From: CAWUEZ02 sp963921355
Lineage (GTDB): Bacteria; Pseudomonadota; Alphaproteobacteria; Thalassobaculales; Thalassobaculaceae
Assembly (NCBI GenBank): GCA_963921355.3
Contig: OZ001190.1
Location: forward strand, 3,720,001-3,784,000
Reading direction: 5' to 3'
DNA length: 64,000 bases
Within the stretch, counting starts at the first letter, position 1; each line of letters starts with the position of its first letter. The notes under the pieces are model-generated. The model was not told where the DNA came from, made no database searches, and saw nothing but the letters and a program-made list of their open reading frames with translations. Positions 1 to 8,498 of this stretch are shown one piece after another. The position numbers were made by a program, and so were the translations under genes.

Positions 1-1408
1 GGCGGATCCGCGCCTTGGCCTTGCCGGTGACGACGAACTGTTCCCAGGTCGGTGACGGGGTCGAGGTCTTGGACGTCACGATCTCGACCTGGTCACCATT
101 GCGCAGCTGGGTCATCAGCGGCACGAGCCGGCCGTTCAGCTTGGAGCCGACGCAACGGTCGCCGACCTCGGAATGCACCGCGTAGGCGAAATCGATCGGA
201 ACCGCCCCCTGGGGCAGGGCGATCAGATCGCCCTGGGGCGTGAAGCAGAACACCTGGTCCTGGTACATCTCGAGCTTGGTGTGCTCGAGGAACTCCTCGG
301 GTCCCGAAGTATGCTCCAGGATGTCGAGAAGCTCGCGGATCCAGCGGTACTGCTTGCCCTCGGACAGCCCGTCATGCTGCTTGTAGTTCCAGTGCGCCGC
401 CACACCGAGTTCGGAAACCTCGTGCATCTCCAGCGTCCGGATCTGGATCTCGATGCGCTGGCGGAACGGCCCGATGACGCCGGTATGCAGTGACCGGTAT
501 CCGTTGGGCTTCGGGGTCGAGATGTAGTCCTTGAAGCGGCCTGGCACCACCGGATAGACGCCGTGCAGCTGGCCCAGCGCCTGATAGCAGGCGCCGATGT
601 CCTCGACCACCAGCCGGAACGCCATGATGTCGGAGAGCTGTTCGATCCCGACATTCTTGCGCTGCATCTTCTGCCAGATCGAATACGGCGTCTTCATGCG
701 ACCGGAAATGTCCGCCTCGACCCCGCCGTCGCGCAGGACCTGGCGCAGCTCCTCGATGATGCGCTCGACGATGTCGCCGCCTTGGCTGCGCAGGAAGTCC
801 AGCCTCGCCTTGATCGAGGAACGGGCGTCGGGATTGATCTCCGCGAACGCCAGATCCTCAAGTTCGTCCTTGATGTCGTTGATGCCGATCCGGGCCGCCA
901 GCGGCGCGTAGATATCCATTGTCTCGGCCGCGATCCGGCGGCGCTTGTCGGCTTTCTCGATGTAGCGCAGGGTCCGCATGTTGTGCACGCGGTCGGCAAG
1001 CTTCACCAGCAGAACGCGGATGTCCTGGCTCATGGCGAGGACGAGCTTGCGGAAGTTCTCGGCCTGTTTCGTGCGGTCGGACTGCAGTTCGATCCGGGTC
1101 AGTTTGGTGACCCCGTCGACCAGACGGGCGATCTCGTCGCCGAACAGTCGGTGCACGTCGTCGAGCGTCGCCTCGGTATCCTCGATCACGTCATGCAGCA
1201 GCGCCGTGATGACGGTGCCGTGGTCGAGTTTCATCTCGGTCAGAATGCCGGCGACTTCCAGCGGATGTGAGAAATACGGGTCCCCGGACGCTCGGGTCTG
1301 GGAACCGTGCATTTTCATGGCGAAGACGTAGGCGCGATCCAGTGCCGCCTCGTCCGTCGTCGGATCGTAGGCTTTTGAACGCTCGACCAGTTCGTATTGG
1401 CGGATCAC
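1..1408 (-). CDS. spoT: RelA/SpoT-family bifunctional (p)ppGpp synthetase/hydrolase, 3' end outside window
   Basis: Makes and degrades the stringent-response alarmone (p)ppGpp. Reading begins at a GTG at 1408, giving a protein opening MIRQYELVE. The HD hydrolase domain is intact: His48, His72-Asp73 and Glu76-Asp77. It is followed by the synthetase domain (FKDYISTPKPNGYRSLHT, and EIQIRT near the end of that domain) and the start of a TGS domain (CFTPQGDLIALP). About 469 of the usual 700-750 codons are present; the C-terminal helical and ACT parts lie beyond position 1. The intact HD motif argues for a bifunctional enzyme of the single RSH type found in alphaproteobacteria. It follows rpoZ on the same strand. 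Confidence 0.93.
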   Translation of the reverse strand, partial: MIRQYELVERSKAYDPTTDEAALDRAYVFAMKMHGSQTRASGDPYFSHPLEVAGILTEMKLDHGTVITALLHDVIEDTEATLDDVHRLFGDEIARLVDGVTKLTRIELQSDRTKQAENFRKLVLAMSQDIRVLLVKLADRVHNMRTLRYIEKADKRRRIAAETMDIYAPLAARIGINDIKDELEDLAFAEINPDARSSIKARLDFLRSQGGDIVERIIEELRQVLRDGGVEADISGRMKTPYSIWQKMQRKNVGIEQLSDIMAFRLVVEDIGACYQALGQLHGVYPVVPGRFKDYISTPKPNGYRSLHTGVIGPFRQRIEIQIRTLEMHEVSELGVAAHWNYKQHDGLSEGKQYRWIRELLDILEHTSGPEEFLEHTKLEMYQDQVFCFTPQGDLIALPQGAVPIDFAYAVHSEVGDRCVGSKLNGRLVPLMTQLRNGDQVEIVTSKTSTPSPTWEQFVVTGKAKARIR

Positions 1409-1442
1409 CTGTCTACCACCCCGCCGTCGCAGAGTGGATCTG

Positions 1443-1460
1443 CCCGCAGGCGATTGCGGG
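1443..1460 (-). other. Small hairpin between rpoZ and the RSH gene
   Basis: CCCGCA and TGCGGG form a six-pair stem around a six-base loop in the 100-bp rpoZ-RSH gap. There is no T-tract, so an attenuator or processing site is only a guess. Confidence 0.25.
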
Positions 1461-1509
1461 TGCCGGTGCTACAGCATGGAGGGCAAGGTGCGTCCGCCGG
1501 AAGGACTGC

Positions 1510-1944
1510 TCAGCCTTCGCGATCCAGTTCGCTGTCGTCGACGTCCTCGAAGCCTGCGCCATCCGTTCCCTGATCGATGCCCATGCCAAGGCCCTCTGCG
1601 GCATCCTCCCGCAGAGTTTCGCCTTCTGCGAGCCGTCCGTCCAGACCGGCTGAGCCGGATTCCTGGCCTTCGGCACCGATCAGGCGCTCGAGATCGTCGT
1701 CTTCCGGCTCATCGACCTCGACGTGCTTCTGCAGGCCCTTGATCAGGCTCTCGTTCAGCACTTCGACATCGACGGTCTCGTCGGCGATTTCGCGCAGCGC
1801 AATCACCGGGTTCTTGTCGTTGTCCCGGTCGACCGTGATCGACGCGCCGGACGAGATGTCACGGGAGCGCTGGGCGGCCGCCATCACCAGATCAAAACGG
1901 TTGGGGATCTTGACGATGCAGTCTTCAACGGTAACGCGGGCCAT
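1510..1944 (-). CDS. rpoZ: RNA polymerase omega subunit
   Basis: Small RNA polymerase subunit that helps beta' fold and assemble. The 144-residue protein starts MARVTVEDC, with the conserved block NRFDLVMAAAQRSRDIS and VIALREIADE near residues 15-60. The second half is a strongly acidic, low-complexity tail (EVDEPEDDDLERL onward), longer than in enterobacteria but common in alphaproteobacteria. It lies just upstream of the RSH gene on the same strand, the conserved rpoZ-spoT arrangement. Confidence 0.95.
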   Translation of the reverse strand: MARVTVEDCIVKIPNRFDLVMAAAQRSRDISSGASITVDRDNDKNPVIALREIADETVDVEVLNESLIKGLQKHVEVDEPEDDDLERLIGAEGQESGSAGLDGRLAEGETLREDAAEGLGMGIDQGTDGAGFEDVDDSELDREG

Positions 1945-2025
1945 AGGAGCCTCTCGAGTTCGAACGCCGGATTTGCACGAAGCCCCGGACTATAGCGATC
2001 TCGCAGGTGCGGAACAAGGGCTAGC

Positions 2026-2541
2026 TCACGCCCCGGCATCCGGAGAAATCCGTCGTATCTCTCCGCCCCCGGGAGGCAGATCGGCGATCAGCGCCGCGAC
2101 GCTTCGGCCATTGACCGGATGCACCCAATCGGCGGCGACATCCTGCAACGGCAACAGGACGAAGGCGCGGTCATGGGCCCGGGGGTGCGGCAGCGCCGGG
2201 GCCGGCGTGCCGGACCGCAGGCGTCCGTCATAGTCGATCAGATCCAGGTCCAGCGGCCTGGCCTCGTTCACCACCCGTCGGTGACGGCCGAACGAGGCCT
2301 CGACAGCGTGCAGTGCCTGGAGCAGCGGCTCGGGCTCCAGATCCGTCGCGATCGACACCACACCGTTGATGTACCAGGGTTGATCGGAGGGCGGCACCGG
2401 TTCCGAGGCATACCAGGGGGACCGGGCGACCACGCGGATGTCGGGACTGCTGTCGAGGGCCTGAACCGCCGCCTCGCAGGTCGCCTGGGGATCGGCATAT
2501 CCCTCGGCCGGCAGGTTCGCGCCGATGGCGATCAGGATCAT
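2026..2541 (-). CDS. folK: 2-amino-4-hydroxy-6-hydroxymethyldihydropteridine pyrophosphokinase
   Basis: HPPK transfers pyrophosphate from ATP to the pterin in folate synthesis. The start at 2541 gives MILIAIGANLP, the family's normal N terminus; a start five codons upstream is possible. Diagnostic motifs are present: SPWYASEPV, WYINGVVSI, and the RPLDLDLIDYDG and LPHPRAHDRAFVLLPL metal- and substrate-binding blocks. At 171 residues it has a normal length. It stands upstream of rpoZ on the same strand and divergent from the NYN gene. Confidence 0.93.
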   Translation of the reverse strand: MILIAIGANLPAEGYADPQATCEAAVQALDSSPDIRVVARSPWYASEPVPPSDQPWYINGVVSIATDLEPEPLLQALHAVEASFGRHRRVVNEARPLDLDLIDYDGRLRSGTPAPALPHPRAHDRAFVLLPLQDVAADWVHPVNGRSVAALIADLPPGGGEIRRISPDAGA

Positions 2542-2698
2542 CGATCTATCGTCCACGCCGCACGACCGCGCGCAGGGCGAAATTCTGGTGCCCGCAGGAC
2601 AATTGGTTTAGGCATACTGTCCGTCTGATTTGTGATCGACGTCTCATCATATGATAAAACATTAAGAAAAACCGCTTACATATTGAAAGGATTTAAGA
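2542..2698. promoter_or_regulatory. AT-rich divergent intergenic region, folK / NYN gene
   Basis: This gap is clearly more AT-rich than its surroundings. A weak plus-strand promoter candidate is TTGTGA at 2630-2635, 17 bases, then GATAAA at 2653-2658. A good Shine-Dalgarno, GAAAGGA at about 2685, lies seven bases before the NYN start. The -10 match is poor, so only the presence of a promoter region is reasonably supported. Confidence 0.35.
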
Positions 2699-3352
2699 AT
2701 GAACTTCCATCCCAGTGAGCGGGTGGCGCTTTTCATCGACGGTGCGAACCTCTACTCGGCGGCCCGGTCCCTCGGTTTCGACATTGACTACAAGCGGCTC
2801 CTCGAACTGTTCGCCGGCAAGGCCCGCCTGATCCGGGCGTTCTACTACACTGCCCTGCTCGAAGATCAGGAATACTCGCCGATCCGGCCGCTTGTCGACT
2901 GGCTGGACTACAACGGCTACACGCTGGTGACCAAGCCCGCCAAGGAGTTCACCGACAGCGCCGGACGCCGCAAGATCAAGGGCAACATGGACATCGAGCT
3001 GGCGGTCGACATGATGGAGATCGTCGACCGGGTCGACCACGTGGTCCTGTTCTCCGGCGACGGTGACTTCCGCTCGCTTATCGAAGCGGTCCAGCGCCGC
3101 GGTGTGCGGGCATCGGTCGTGTCCTCGATCCGCACCCAGCCGCCGATGATCGCGGATGAGCTTCGTCGTCAGGCTGATCTCTTCATCGAGCTCGACCAGC
3201 TGGCCGAGCACATTGAGCGGGTCCATGGCGACCGCGGCCCCAAGCGGGAGCGTCCGGCCCCGCAATCGGCCGCCGACGATCTCGACGACGACTACGACGA
3301 CGAGCAGCCGGCCGTGGTGCGTCGGGCGCCAACGCGCCGGCGCGACGGTTGA
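2699..3352 (+). CDS. NYN (LabA/DUF88-type) PIN-fold nuclease-like protein
   Basis: PIN-like NYN domain, a family expected to act as metal-dependent RNases. The acidic active-site set is visible: Asp14 in FIDGAN, Asp98 and Asp104 in GNMDIELAVDMM, and Asp121 and Asp123 in FSGDGDF. The domain ends near residue 170 and is followed by a charged, Asp-rich tail (DDLDDDYDDEQ) and a basic end (RRAPTRRRDG) that could bind nucleic acid. The start has a well-placed ribosome-binding site. The stop overlaps the possible TTG start of the next gene. The RNA target is unknown. Confidence 0.85.
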   Translation: MNFHPSERVALFIDGANLYSAARSLGFDIDYKRLLELFAGKARLIRAFYYTALLEDQEYSPIRPLVDWLDYNGYTLVTKPAKEFTDSAGRRKIKGNMDIELAVDMMEIVDRVDHVVLFSGDGDFRSLIEAVQRRGVRASVVSSIRTQPPMIADELRRQADLFIELDQLAEHIERVHGDRGPKRERPAPQSAADDLDDDYDDEQPAVVRRAPTRRRDG

Positions 3353-4026
3353 CCGCGCGCGCCCTGCGTCCTGCAACGGATCGTCCCGTGAGCGATATCG
3401 ACCCCCCGTTGGACTGCGCGCTCTGTCCGCGGCTCGCGGCATTCCGAGCGACCAATCGGGGCATCTTCCCCGAGTTCCACAATGCGCCGGTCCCGAGCTT
3501 CGGCGCGGCCGATGCCCGTCTGCTGGTCGTCGGCATGGCGCCGGGGCTGAAAGGGGCGAACCAGACCGGCCGGCCCTTCACCGGCGACTACGCCGGCGAT
3601 CTGCTCTACACCACCCTCGCCCGGTTCGGCTTCACCACCGGCACCTATGACCGCCGCCCGGATGACGGGCTCGCGCTGATCGACTGCCGGATCACCAACG
3701 CGGTGCGCTGCGTGCCGCCGCAGAACAAGCCGGTCGGGGCCGAAGTCTCGGCCTGCCAACCGTTCCTGCAGGCGACCCTGGCGGAGATGACGACCCTGAA
3801 GGTGATCCTGGTGCTTGGCGCGCTGGCCCACGGCGCGACCCTGAGCGCCCTTGGCTTGCGGAAATCGGCGTTCAAGTTCGGCCACAGGGCCGAGCATCGC
3901 CTGGAGAACGGCCGGATGCTGGTCGGCTCCTACCACTGCTCGCGCTACAACACGAACACCGGCCGGCTGACCCCGGCGATGTTCGAGGCAGTGTTCGAGC
4001 AGGTCAGAGCGCTGCTGGACGCATAG
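3349..4026 (+). CDS. Family 5 (UdgB-type) uracil-DNA glycosylase
   Basis: Removes uracil, and in this family also hypoxanthine, from DNA. An N-terminal CALCPRL opens the [4Fe-4S] cysteine set. The pterin-like motif A region is GMAPGLKGANQTGRPFTGDYAG in pieces around residue 64. Motif B lies in HCSRYNTNTGRLTP near the C terminus; family members usually have His-Pro or His-Val where this has His-Cys. The TTG at 3349 overlaps the NYN stop codon; a GTG at 3388 (VSDIDPPL) is the alternative start and begins close to the conserved part. Confidence 0.87.
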   Translation: MTARALRPATDRPVSDIDPPLDCALCPRLAAFRATNRGIFPEFHNAPVPSFGAADARLLVVGMAPGLKGANQTGRPFTGDYAGDLLYTTLARFGFTTGTYDRRPDDGLALIDCRITNAVRCVPPQNKPVGAEVSACQPFLQATLAEMTTLKVILVLGALAHGATLSALGLRKSAFKFGHRAEHRLENGRMLVGSYHCSRYNTNTGRLTPAMFEAVFEQVRALLDA

Positions 4027-4041
4027 CGCTGCGGTTTCCCG

Positions 4042-4512
4042 CTAGCCCTTCTCGCGCAGCAGTCTCGCCTTCTGGCGATCCCAGTCGCGTTTCTTGATGT
4101 CCTCCCGCCGGTCGGCGAGCTTCTTGCCGCGGGCCAGACCGATCTCCAGCTTGGCGATGCCGCGGGCGTTGAAGTAAAGCGCCATCGGCACCAGCGTGTA
4201 GCCGTCGCGCCGGATCAACCCCAACAGCCGGTCGCGTTCCCGCCGGTGCACCAGCAGTTTGCGCACCCGACGCGGCTCGTGGTTGAACTGGGCGGCCGGC
4301 TTGTATTCCGGAATATGGGCGTTGAACAGCGCCAACTCCCCCCGATCCTCGCCGGCATAGGCCTCATTGATCGAGGCGCGACCCTCGCGCAGAGATTTCA
4401 CCTCCGAGCCCGCCAACATCAGGCCGGCTTCGAGGGTGTCCTCGATCATGTAATCGTGGCGGGCCCGCCGGTTCCGAGCGACTTCCCGGCGGGCGCCTTT
4501 GGTTCCCGCCAT
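4042..4512 (-). CDS. smpB: SsrA-binding protein SmpB
   Basis: Binds tmRNA and brings it to stalled ribosomes for trans-translation. The protein starts MAGTKGARREVARNRRARHDY and carries the family motifs EAGLMLAGSEVKSLR, GRASINEAYA and HIPEYK. The basic C-terminal tail (KKRDWDRQKARLLREKG) is the part that enters the decoding centre. Length is 156 residues, as expected. It lies 19 bp downstream of dapA on the same strand, a common alphaproteobacterial pair. Confidence 0.96.
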   Translation of the reverse strand: MAGTKGARREVARNRRARHDYMIEDTLEAGLMLAGSEVKSLREGRASINEAYAGEDRGELALFNAHIPEYKPAAQFNHEPRRVRKLLVHRRERDRLLGLIRRDGYTLVPMALYFNARGIAKLEIGLARGKKLADRREDIKKRDWDRQKARLLREKG

Positions 4513-4531
4513 GGCGCCACTCCTCCCCGGG

Positions 4532-5407
4532 TCAGTTCAACAGGCCGGCATGCCGCATGGCATGCTCGACCCGACGCTTGCTGCTGTCCGCGATCTCGCA
4601 GATCGGCAGCCGTGTGCTGCCGTCGCACAGGCCGATCAGGCTGGCCGCGTATTTGACCGGCCCCGGGCTGCTTTCACAGAACAGGGCGGCGTGCAGCGGC
4701 TGCAGGCGCTCGTTGATCGAATAGACCGTGTCCAGGTCCCAGTTCTGCCAGGCGACATGCATGTCCGAGAGCTGCTTCGGCGCGACGTTCGCGGTGACCG
4801 AGATGCAGCCGTGGCCGCTGTGCGCGAGGTACGGCACGATCGAGGCGTCTTCACCCGACAGCTGGCAGAAATCCTCGCCGATCGCCATCCGGGTCTGGAT
4901 CGGGCGGACCAGATCGGCGGTCGCGTCCTTCACGCCGACCACGTTTGGCAGATCGGCGCATCGCTTCATGGTCTCGACCGACATGTCGACGATCGAGCGG
5001 CCCGGGATGTTGTAGATGATGATCGGAATATCGGCGGCGTTATTGATCGCCTCGAAATGCCGGAACATCCCTTCCTGGGTCGGCTTGTTGTAGTACGGCA
5101 TCACATGCAGTGCGGCATCGGCGCCGGCTGCCTTGGCGTGCACCGTGAAGTCGATCGCTTCCTGGGTCGAGTTCGATCCCGCCCCCGCGATGACCGGTAC
5201 CCGGCCGGCGGTCTGCTCGATGCAGAGTTCGATAACACGCTTGTGCTCTTCGTGGCTGAGCGTCGGGCTCTCGCCGGTGGTGCCGACGGGCACCAGCCCA
5301 TGCGTGCCCTGGTCGATCTGCCAGTCCACCAGTTTTCGGAACGCATCCTCGTCCACAGCGCCGTTCTTGAACGGCGTGATCAAGGCAACAAGTGATCCCT
5401 TGAACAT
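4532..5407 (-). CDS. dapA: 4-hydroxy-tetrahydrodipicolinate synthase
   Basis: Condenses pyruvate with aspartate semialdehyde in the lysine/diaminopimelate pathway. Starting at 5407 (MFKGSLVALITPF) the protein has 291 residues, and all catalytic residues fall at E. coli-like positions: Thr43-Thr44 in GTTGES, Tyr132 and Arg137 in YNIPGRS, and the Schiff-base Lys160 in VGVKDAT. An in-frame start eight codons upstream (MGYAFGQP) is possible but atypical. It precedes smpB and is divergent from slt. Confidence 0.95.
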   Translation of the reverse strand: MFKGSLVALITPFKNGAVDEDAFRKLVDWQIDQGTHGLVPVGTTGESPTLSHEEHKRVIELCIEQTAGRVPVIAGAGSNSTQEAIDFTVHAKAAGADAALHVMPYYNKPTQEGMFRHFEAINNAADIPIIIYNIPGRSIVDMSVETMKRCADLPNVVGVKDATADLVRPIQTRMAIGEDFCQLSGEDASIVPYLAHSGHGCISVTANVAPKQLSDMHVAWQNWDLDTVYSINERLQPLHAALFCESSPGPVKYAASLIGLCDGSTRLPICEIADSSKRRVEHAMRHAGLLN

Positions 5408-5628
5408 CGGCTGTCCGAATGCGTAGCCCATCGGTGATCTCCCCGAGTCGGCGGTTGCGGTCTGTAAGAGCGGCGGACATTACGCCCGGCGCCCCCGCGG
5501 GGCAAGGCCGGCCGCCGCGTCGAACCGCCGGTTTCCGCCTGTCCACTGGCCGCGACACGCTTGTGAAGGTACCTTGGAGGCCCTTGGCCGGCCGGAACCG
5601 TCGGCTCCGGATGAACGGAGTTGCGCTT

Positions 5629-7794
5629 ATGGCGCGTCAGTACTGTGTCGCGATCTTGACGGCCAGCCTTCTGCTCGGGGCGGTCTCCGCCGCCGCCCTG
5701 GCCGCCGGACCGCCCGTGCCGATCCTGCGTTCCGAGCGGGTCGATACGGTTCGCGAGCCGGCGACCGTGGTGGCCCGGGCCGGGATCCCATTGCCCCTGC
5801 TGAGACCGTCTGGCGTGGCGGGCATGGCGTCCGCCTCCGACGTCGCCTGGCGCAGCACGTTGGCCCTGGCCGAGCGCGGCGAATGGCGACGGGCGCTGAG
5901 GATCAAAGGCCGCGCGTCCGACCCGGCGCTGGAAGCCCTGCTGACCTGGATGTCGCTCAAGGACAGGCGCCGCAAGGCGACCTTTGTGGAGCTATCCGGT
6001 TTCCTCGACCGCCACCCCGGATGGCCGGACGAACGGCGCCTGCGCGAACGCGCCGAACAGGCGATGCCGAAGGACCTGCCCGTCAACGTTCAGCTCGCGT
6101 GGTTCGACCAGCACCCGCCGCTCACCGCGGCCGGCGCTTTGCGCCGTCTGGCCGCGATTGCCCAGACCGCCCCCCAGGAGACGGTCGTCAAGGCCGTTCG
6201 TCATACCTGGCAAACGCTTGAGATGGGGCGCCGCGACGAACGGGCGTTCCTGAAGACCTATGGCGAGCCCATTCGCGAGGCCGACCACGTCGAACGGCTC
6301 GATCAGATGCTGTGGCGAGGTCATTCCGGTGCTGCGCGACGGACCATGAAGTTCGTGCCGAAAGGCTGGCAGCGGCTGGCCGATGCCCGCATGCGTCTGC
6401 GCTACCGCAAGGCCGGTGTCGATGCCGCGATCAAGCGCGTTCCGACCGAGCTGCGGGACCATCCGGGCCTGCTCTTCGAACGGCTGCGCTGGCGCCGCAA
6501 GGCGGGCCTGCGGAGTTCCGCCCGCGAGATGCTGTTTGACGCCCCGCCCGCCAAACAGTTCACCGCGATGTGGTGGCGCGAACGCGCCTGGCACGTGCGC
6601 GAGGCCCTCGAGACCGGCGATACCGAAGACGCCTATCTGCTCGCGGCCGCCCATATTCAGCGCTCGGGCGGACCGTTCGCCGAGGCCGAGTGGCTCGCCG
6701 GCTGGATCGCTCTCCGGTTCCTCGACCGTCCCGAGGATGCACTACGGCACTTCGGACAGCTCCACGCCAACGTCTCGACACCGATCAGCTCGGCCCGGGC
6801 GGCCTATTGGGCGGGGCGGGCGGCAGAGGCCACAGGGGACCGCGGGGGAGCGCGCGACTGGTATGCGCGCGGGTCGCTGTTCCAGACCACCTTCTACGGC
6901 CAGCTGGCGGCCGCGAGGATCGATATCGACCGGATCGGTCTGCCGGAGCCGACCGTTCCCGGACAGGCAAGCCGTGCCGCCTTTCAACGGGATGATCTGG
7001 TTCAGGCCACGAAGGCCCTGCTCAGGCTTCAGTTGGAGGATCTGTCGCGCGACTTCCTGCGCCATCTGGCGCGGACCAGTGAAACCCAGGACCGGTCGAC
7101 CCTGATCGCCGACCTGGCGCAGGTCCATGGCCAGATCGATACCGCCGTGTTCGCGGCACGCCGGGCGGCGCGGGCCCGCATGATCCTGCCGAAGCTCGGA
7201 TACCCGATCCTTCGGGATCTACCGCCGGCCGGCCCCGAGCCCGCCCTGATCCATGCCATCGTCCGCCAGGAGAGCGGCTTCGACACGACCGCCATCAGCC
7301 GGGCCGGCGCCCGCGGGCTGATGCAGCTCATGCCGGCGACGGCGAAGCAGACCGCCCGCTCCCTCGGCCTGCGCTATCGCCGGGCCAACCTGCTCTCTGA
7401 GCCGGACTACAACATCGAGCTGGGGAGCGCCTACCTGCGATGGCTGATCGACAAGTTCGACGGCCACTATGTCCTGGCGATCGCCGCCTACAATGCCGGG
7501 CCGGGACGGGTAAACCGCTGGATTCGCGACCACGGTCATCCGAAGGACGGCGATGTCGACGTGATCGACTGGATCGAGCAGATCCCGTTCTCCGAGACCC
7601 GGAACTACGTCCAACGGGTTCTCGAGGGCTTGCACGTGTACCGGGCGCGCCTGGATGATGACCCGGTCCAGCAGGTCGTCCTGGCGTCCCTCGACAGCAA
7701 TGCCCGCAAGGTCTGGTGTGTTTATGCCTGCGGTGTGCTGATGGACCAGCGGCGCGCCGAATTGAGTATCGAACGGGGAGCAGTCCTGAGATGA
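5629..7794 (+). CDS. slt: Soluble lytic murein transglycosylase
   Basis: Periplasmic enzyme that cleaves peptidoglycan glycan strands with 1,6-anhydro product formation. The ATG at 5629 has GGAG about nine bases upstream and gives a signal peptide (LTASLLLGAVSAAALAAG), so I prefer it over in-frame starts further up. Residues about 60-520 form the alpha-helical superhelix region; the C-terminal SLT domain has IVRQESGF with catalytic Glu548, then GLMQLMPATA and AIAAYNAGPGRV. The protein has 721 residues. The stop overlaps the ATG of the dehalogenase gene, so these are probably co-translated. Confidence 0.93.
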   Translation: MARQYCVAILTASLLLGAVSAAALAAGPPVPILRSERVDTVREPATVVARAGIPLPLLRPSGVAGMASASDVAWRSTLALAERGEWRRALRIKGRASDPALEALLTWMSLKDRRRKATFVELSGFLDRHPGWPDERRLRERAEQAMPKDLPVNVQLAWFDQHPPLTAAGALRRLAAIAQTAPQETVVKAVRHTWQTLEMGRRDERAFLKTYGEPIREADHVERLDQMLWRGHSGAARRTMKFVPKGWQRLADARMRLRYRKAGVDAAIKRVPTELRDHPGLLFERLRWRRKAGLRSSAREMLFDAPPAKQFTAMWWRERAWHVREALETGDTEDAYLLAAAHIQRSGGPFAEAEWLAGWIALRFLDRPEDALRHFGQLHANVSTPISSARAAYWAGRAAEATGDRGGARDWYARGSLFQTTFYGQLAAARIDIDRIGLPEPTVPGQASRAAFQRDDLVQATKALLRLQLEDLSRDFLRHLARTSETQDRSTLIADLAQVHGQIDTAVFAARRAARARMILPKLGYPILRDLPPAGPEPALIHAIVRQESGFDTTAISRAGARGLMQLMPATAKQTARSLGLRYRRANLLSEPDYNIELGSAYLRWLIDKFDGHYVLAIAAYNAGPGRVNRWIRDHGHPKDGDVDVIDWIEQIPFSETRNYVQRVLEGLHVYRARLDDDPVQQVVLASLDSNARKVWCVYACGVLMDQRRAELSIERGAVLR

Positions 7795-8498
7795 CGGAAC
7801 GGTTTGCAGGTATCGAGGCCTGCGTCTTCGACGCCTACGGCACGTTGTTCGACGTCCATTCCGCGGTCGGGCGGTGCCGCGACCGCTTCGGGCTCGACCC
7901 GGCGCCGGCGCAGACGCTCTCCGAAGTCTGGCGCACCAAGCAGCTGCAGTACTCCTGGCTGCGCGGGCTTATGGGCACCGCCTACTATGTGCCGTTCTGG
8001 CAGGTCACCGGCGACGCCCTCGACTTCGCCCTCGACACCGCCTTTCCCGGTGGCGCGCCAGACGGGCTTCGCACCGCTCTGATGGACAGCTACCTGGAGC
8101 TCGAGACCTATCCGGAGGTCCTCGGCGTCCTGACCAAGCTGAAAGCGGCCGGCATGAAGACGGCCATCCTGTCGAACGGCTCGCCGGACATGCTGGACAG
8201 TGTCTGCGCCAGCACAGGCGTCGCGGACGTGCTTGATGCCGTCCTGTCGGTCGATGTCCTGACCACCTTCAAACCGCATCCGAGCGTCTATCAACTGGCC
8301 ATGGATGAACTCGGAATCAGCCGGCCGGCGGCCGTCAGCTTCCAGTCGTCCAATGCCTGGGATGCCGCGGCCGCCTCCGCGTTCGGCTTCCGGGTGACAT
8401 GGTGCAACCGCTTCGGACAGGCGCGGGAACGGCTGCCCGGTTCCCCCGACGTCGAGCTGCAGACCCTCGACCGCTTGCCCGAGGTGGTCGGTCTGTGA
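7791..8498 (+). CDS. HAD-superfamily haloacid dehalogenase, type II (L-2-haloacid dehalogenase-like)
   Basis: Type II haloacid dehalogenases hydrolyse L-2-haloalkanoates through an aspartyl ester. The full signature is visible: nucleophile Asp14 in FDAYGTLFDV, the substrate-binding stretch RTKQLQYSWLRGLMG, LSNGSPDML (motif II), FKPHPSVYQL (motif III lysine) and SSNAWDAAAASAFGF with WCNR. The 235-residue length fits. The ATG overlaps the slt stop, and its own stop overlaps the GTG of the next gene. Motif content separates it from phosphatase-type HADs, but the true substrate is not provable; glycolate-type housekeeping roles remain possible. Confidence 0.85.
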   Translation: MTERFAGIEACVFDAYGTLFDVHSAVGRCRDRFGLDPAPAQTLSEVWRTKQLQYSWLRGLMGTAYYVPFWQVTGDALDFALDTAFPGGAPDGLRTALMDSYLELETYPEVLGVLTKLKAAGMKTAILSNGSPDMLDSVCASTGVADVLDAVLSVDVLTTFKPHPSVYQLAMDELGISRPAAVSFQSSNAWDAAAASAFGFRVTWCNRFGQARERLPGSPDVELQTLDRLPEVVGL

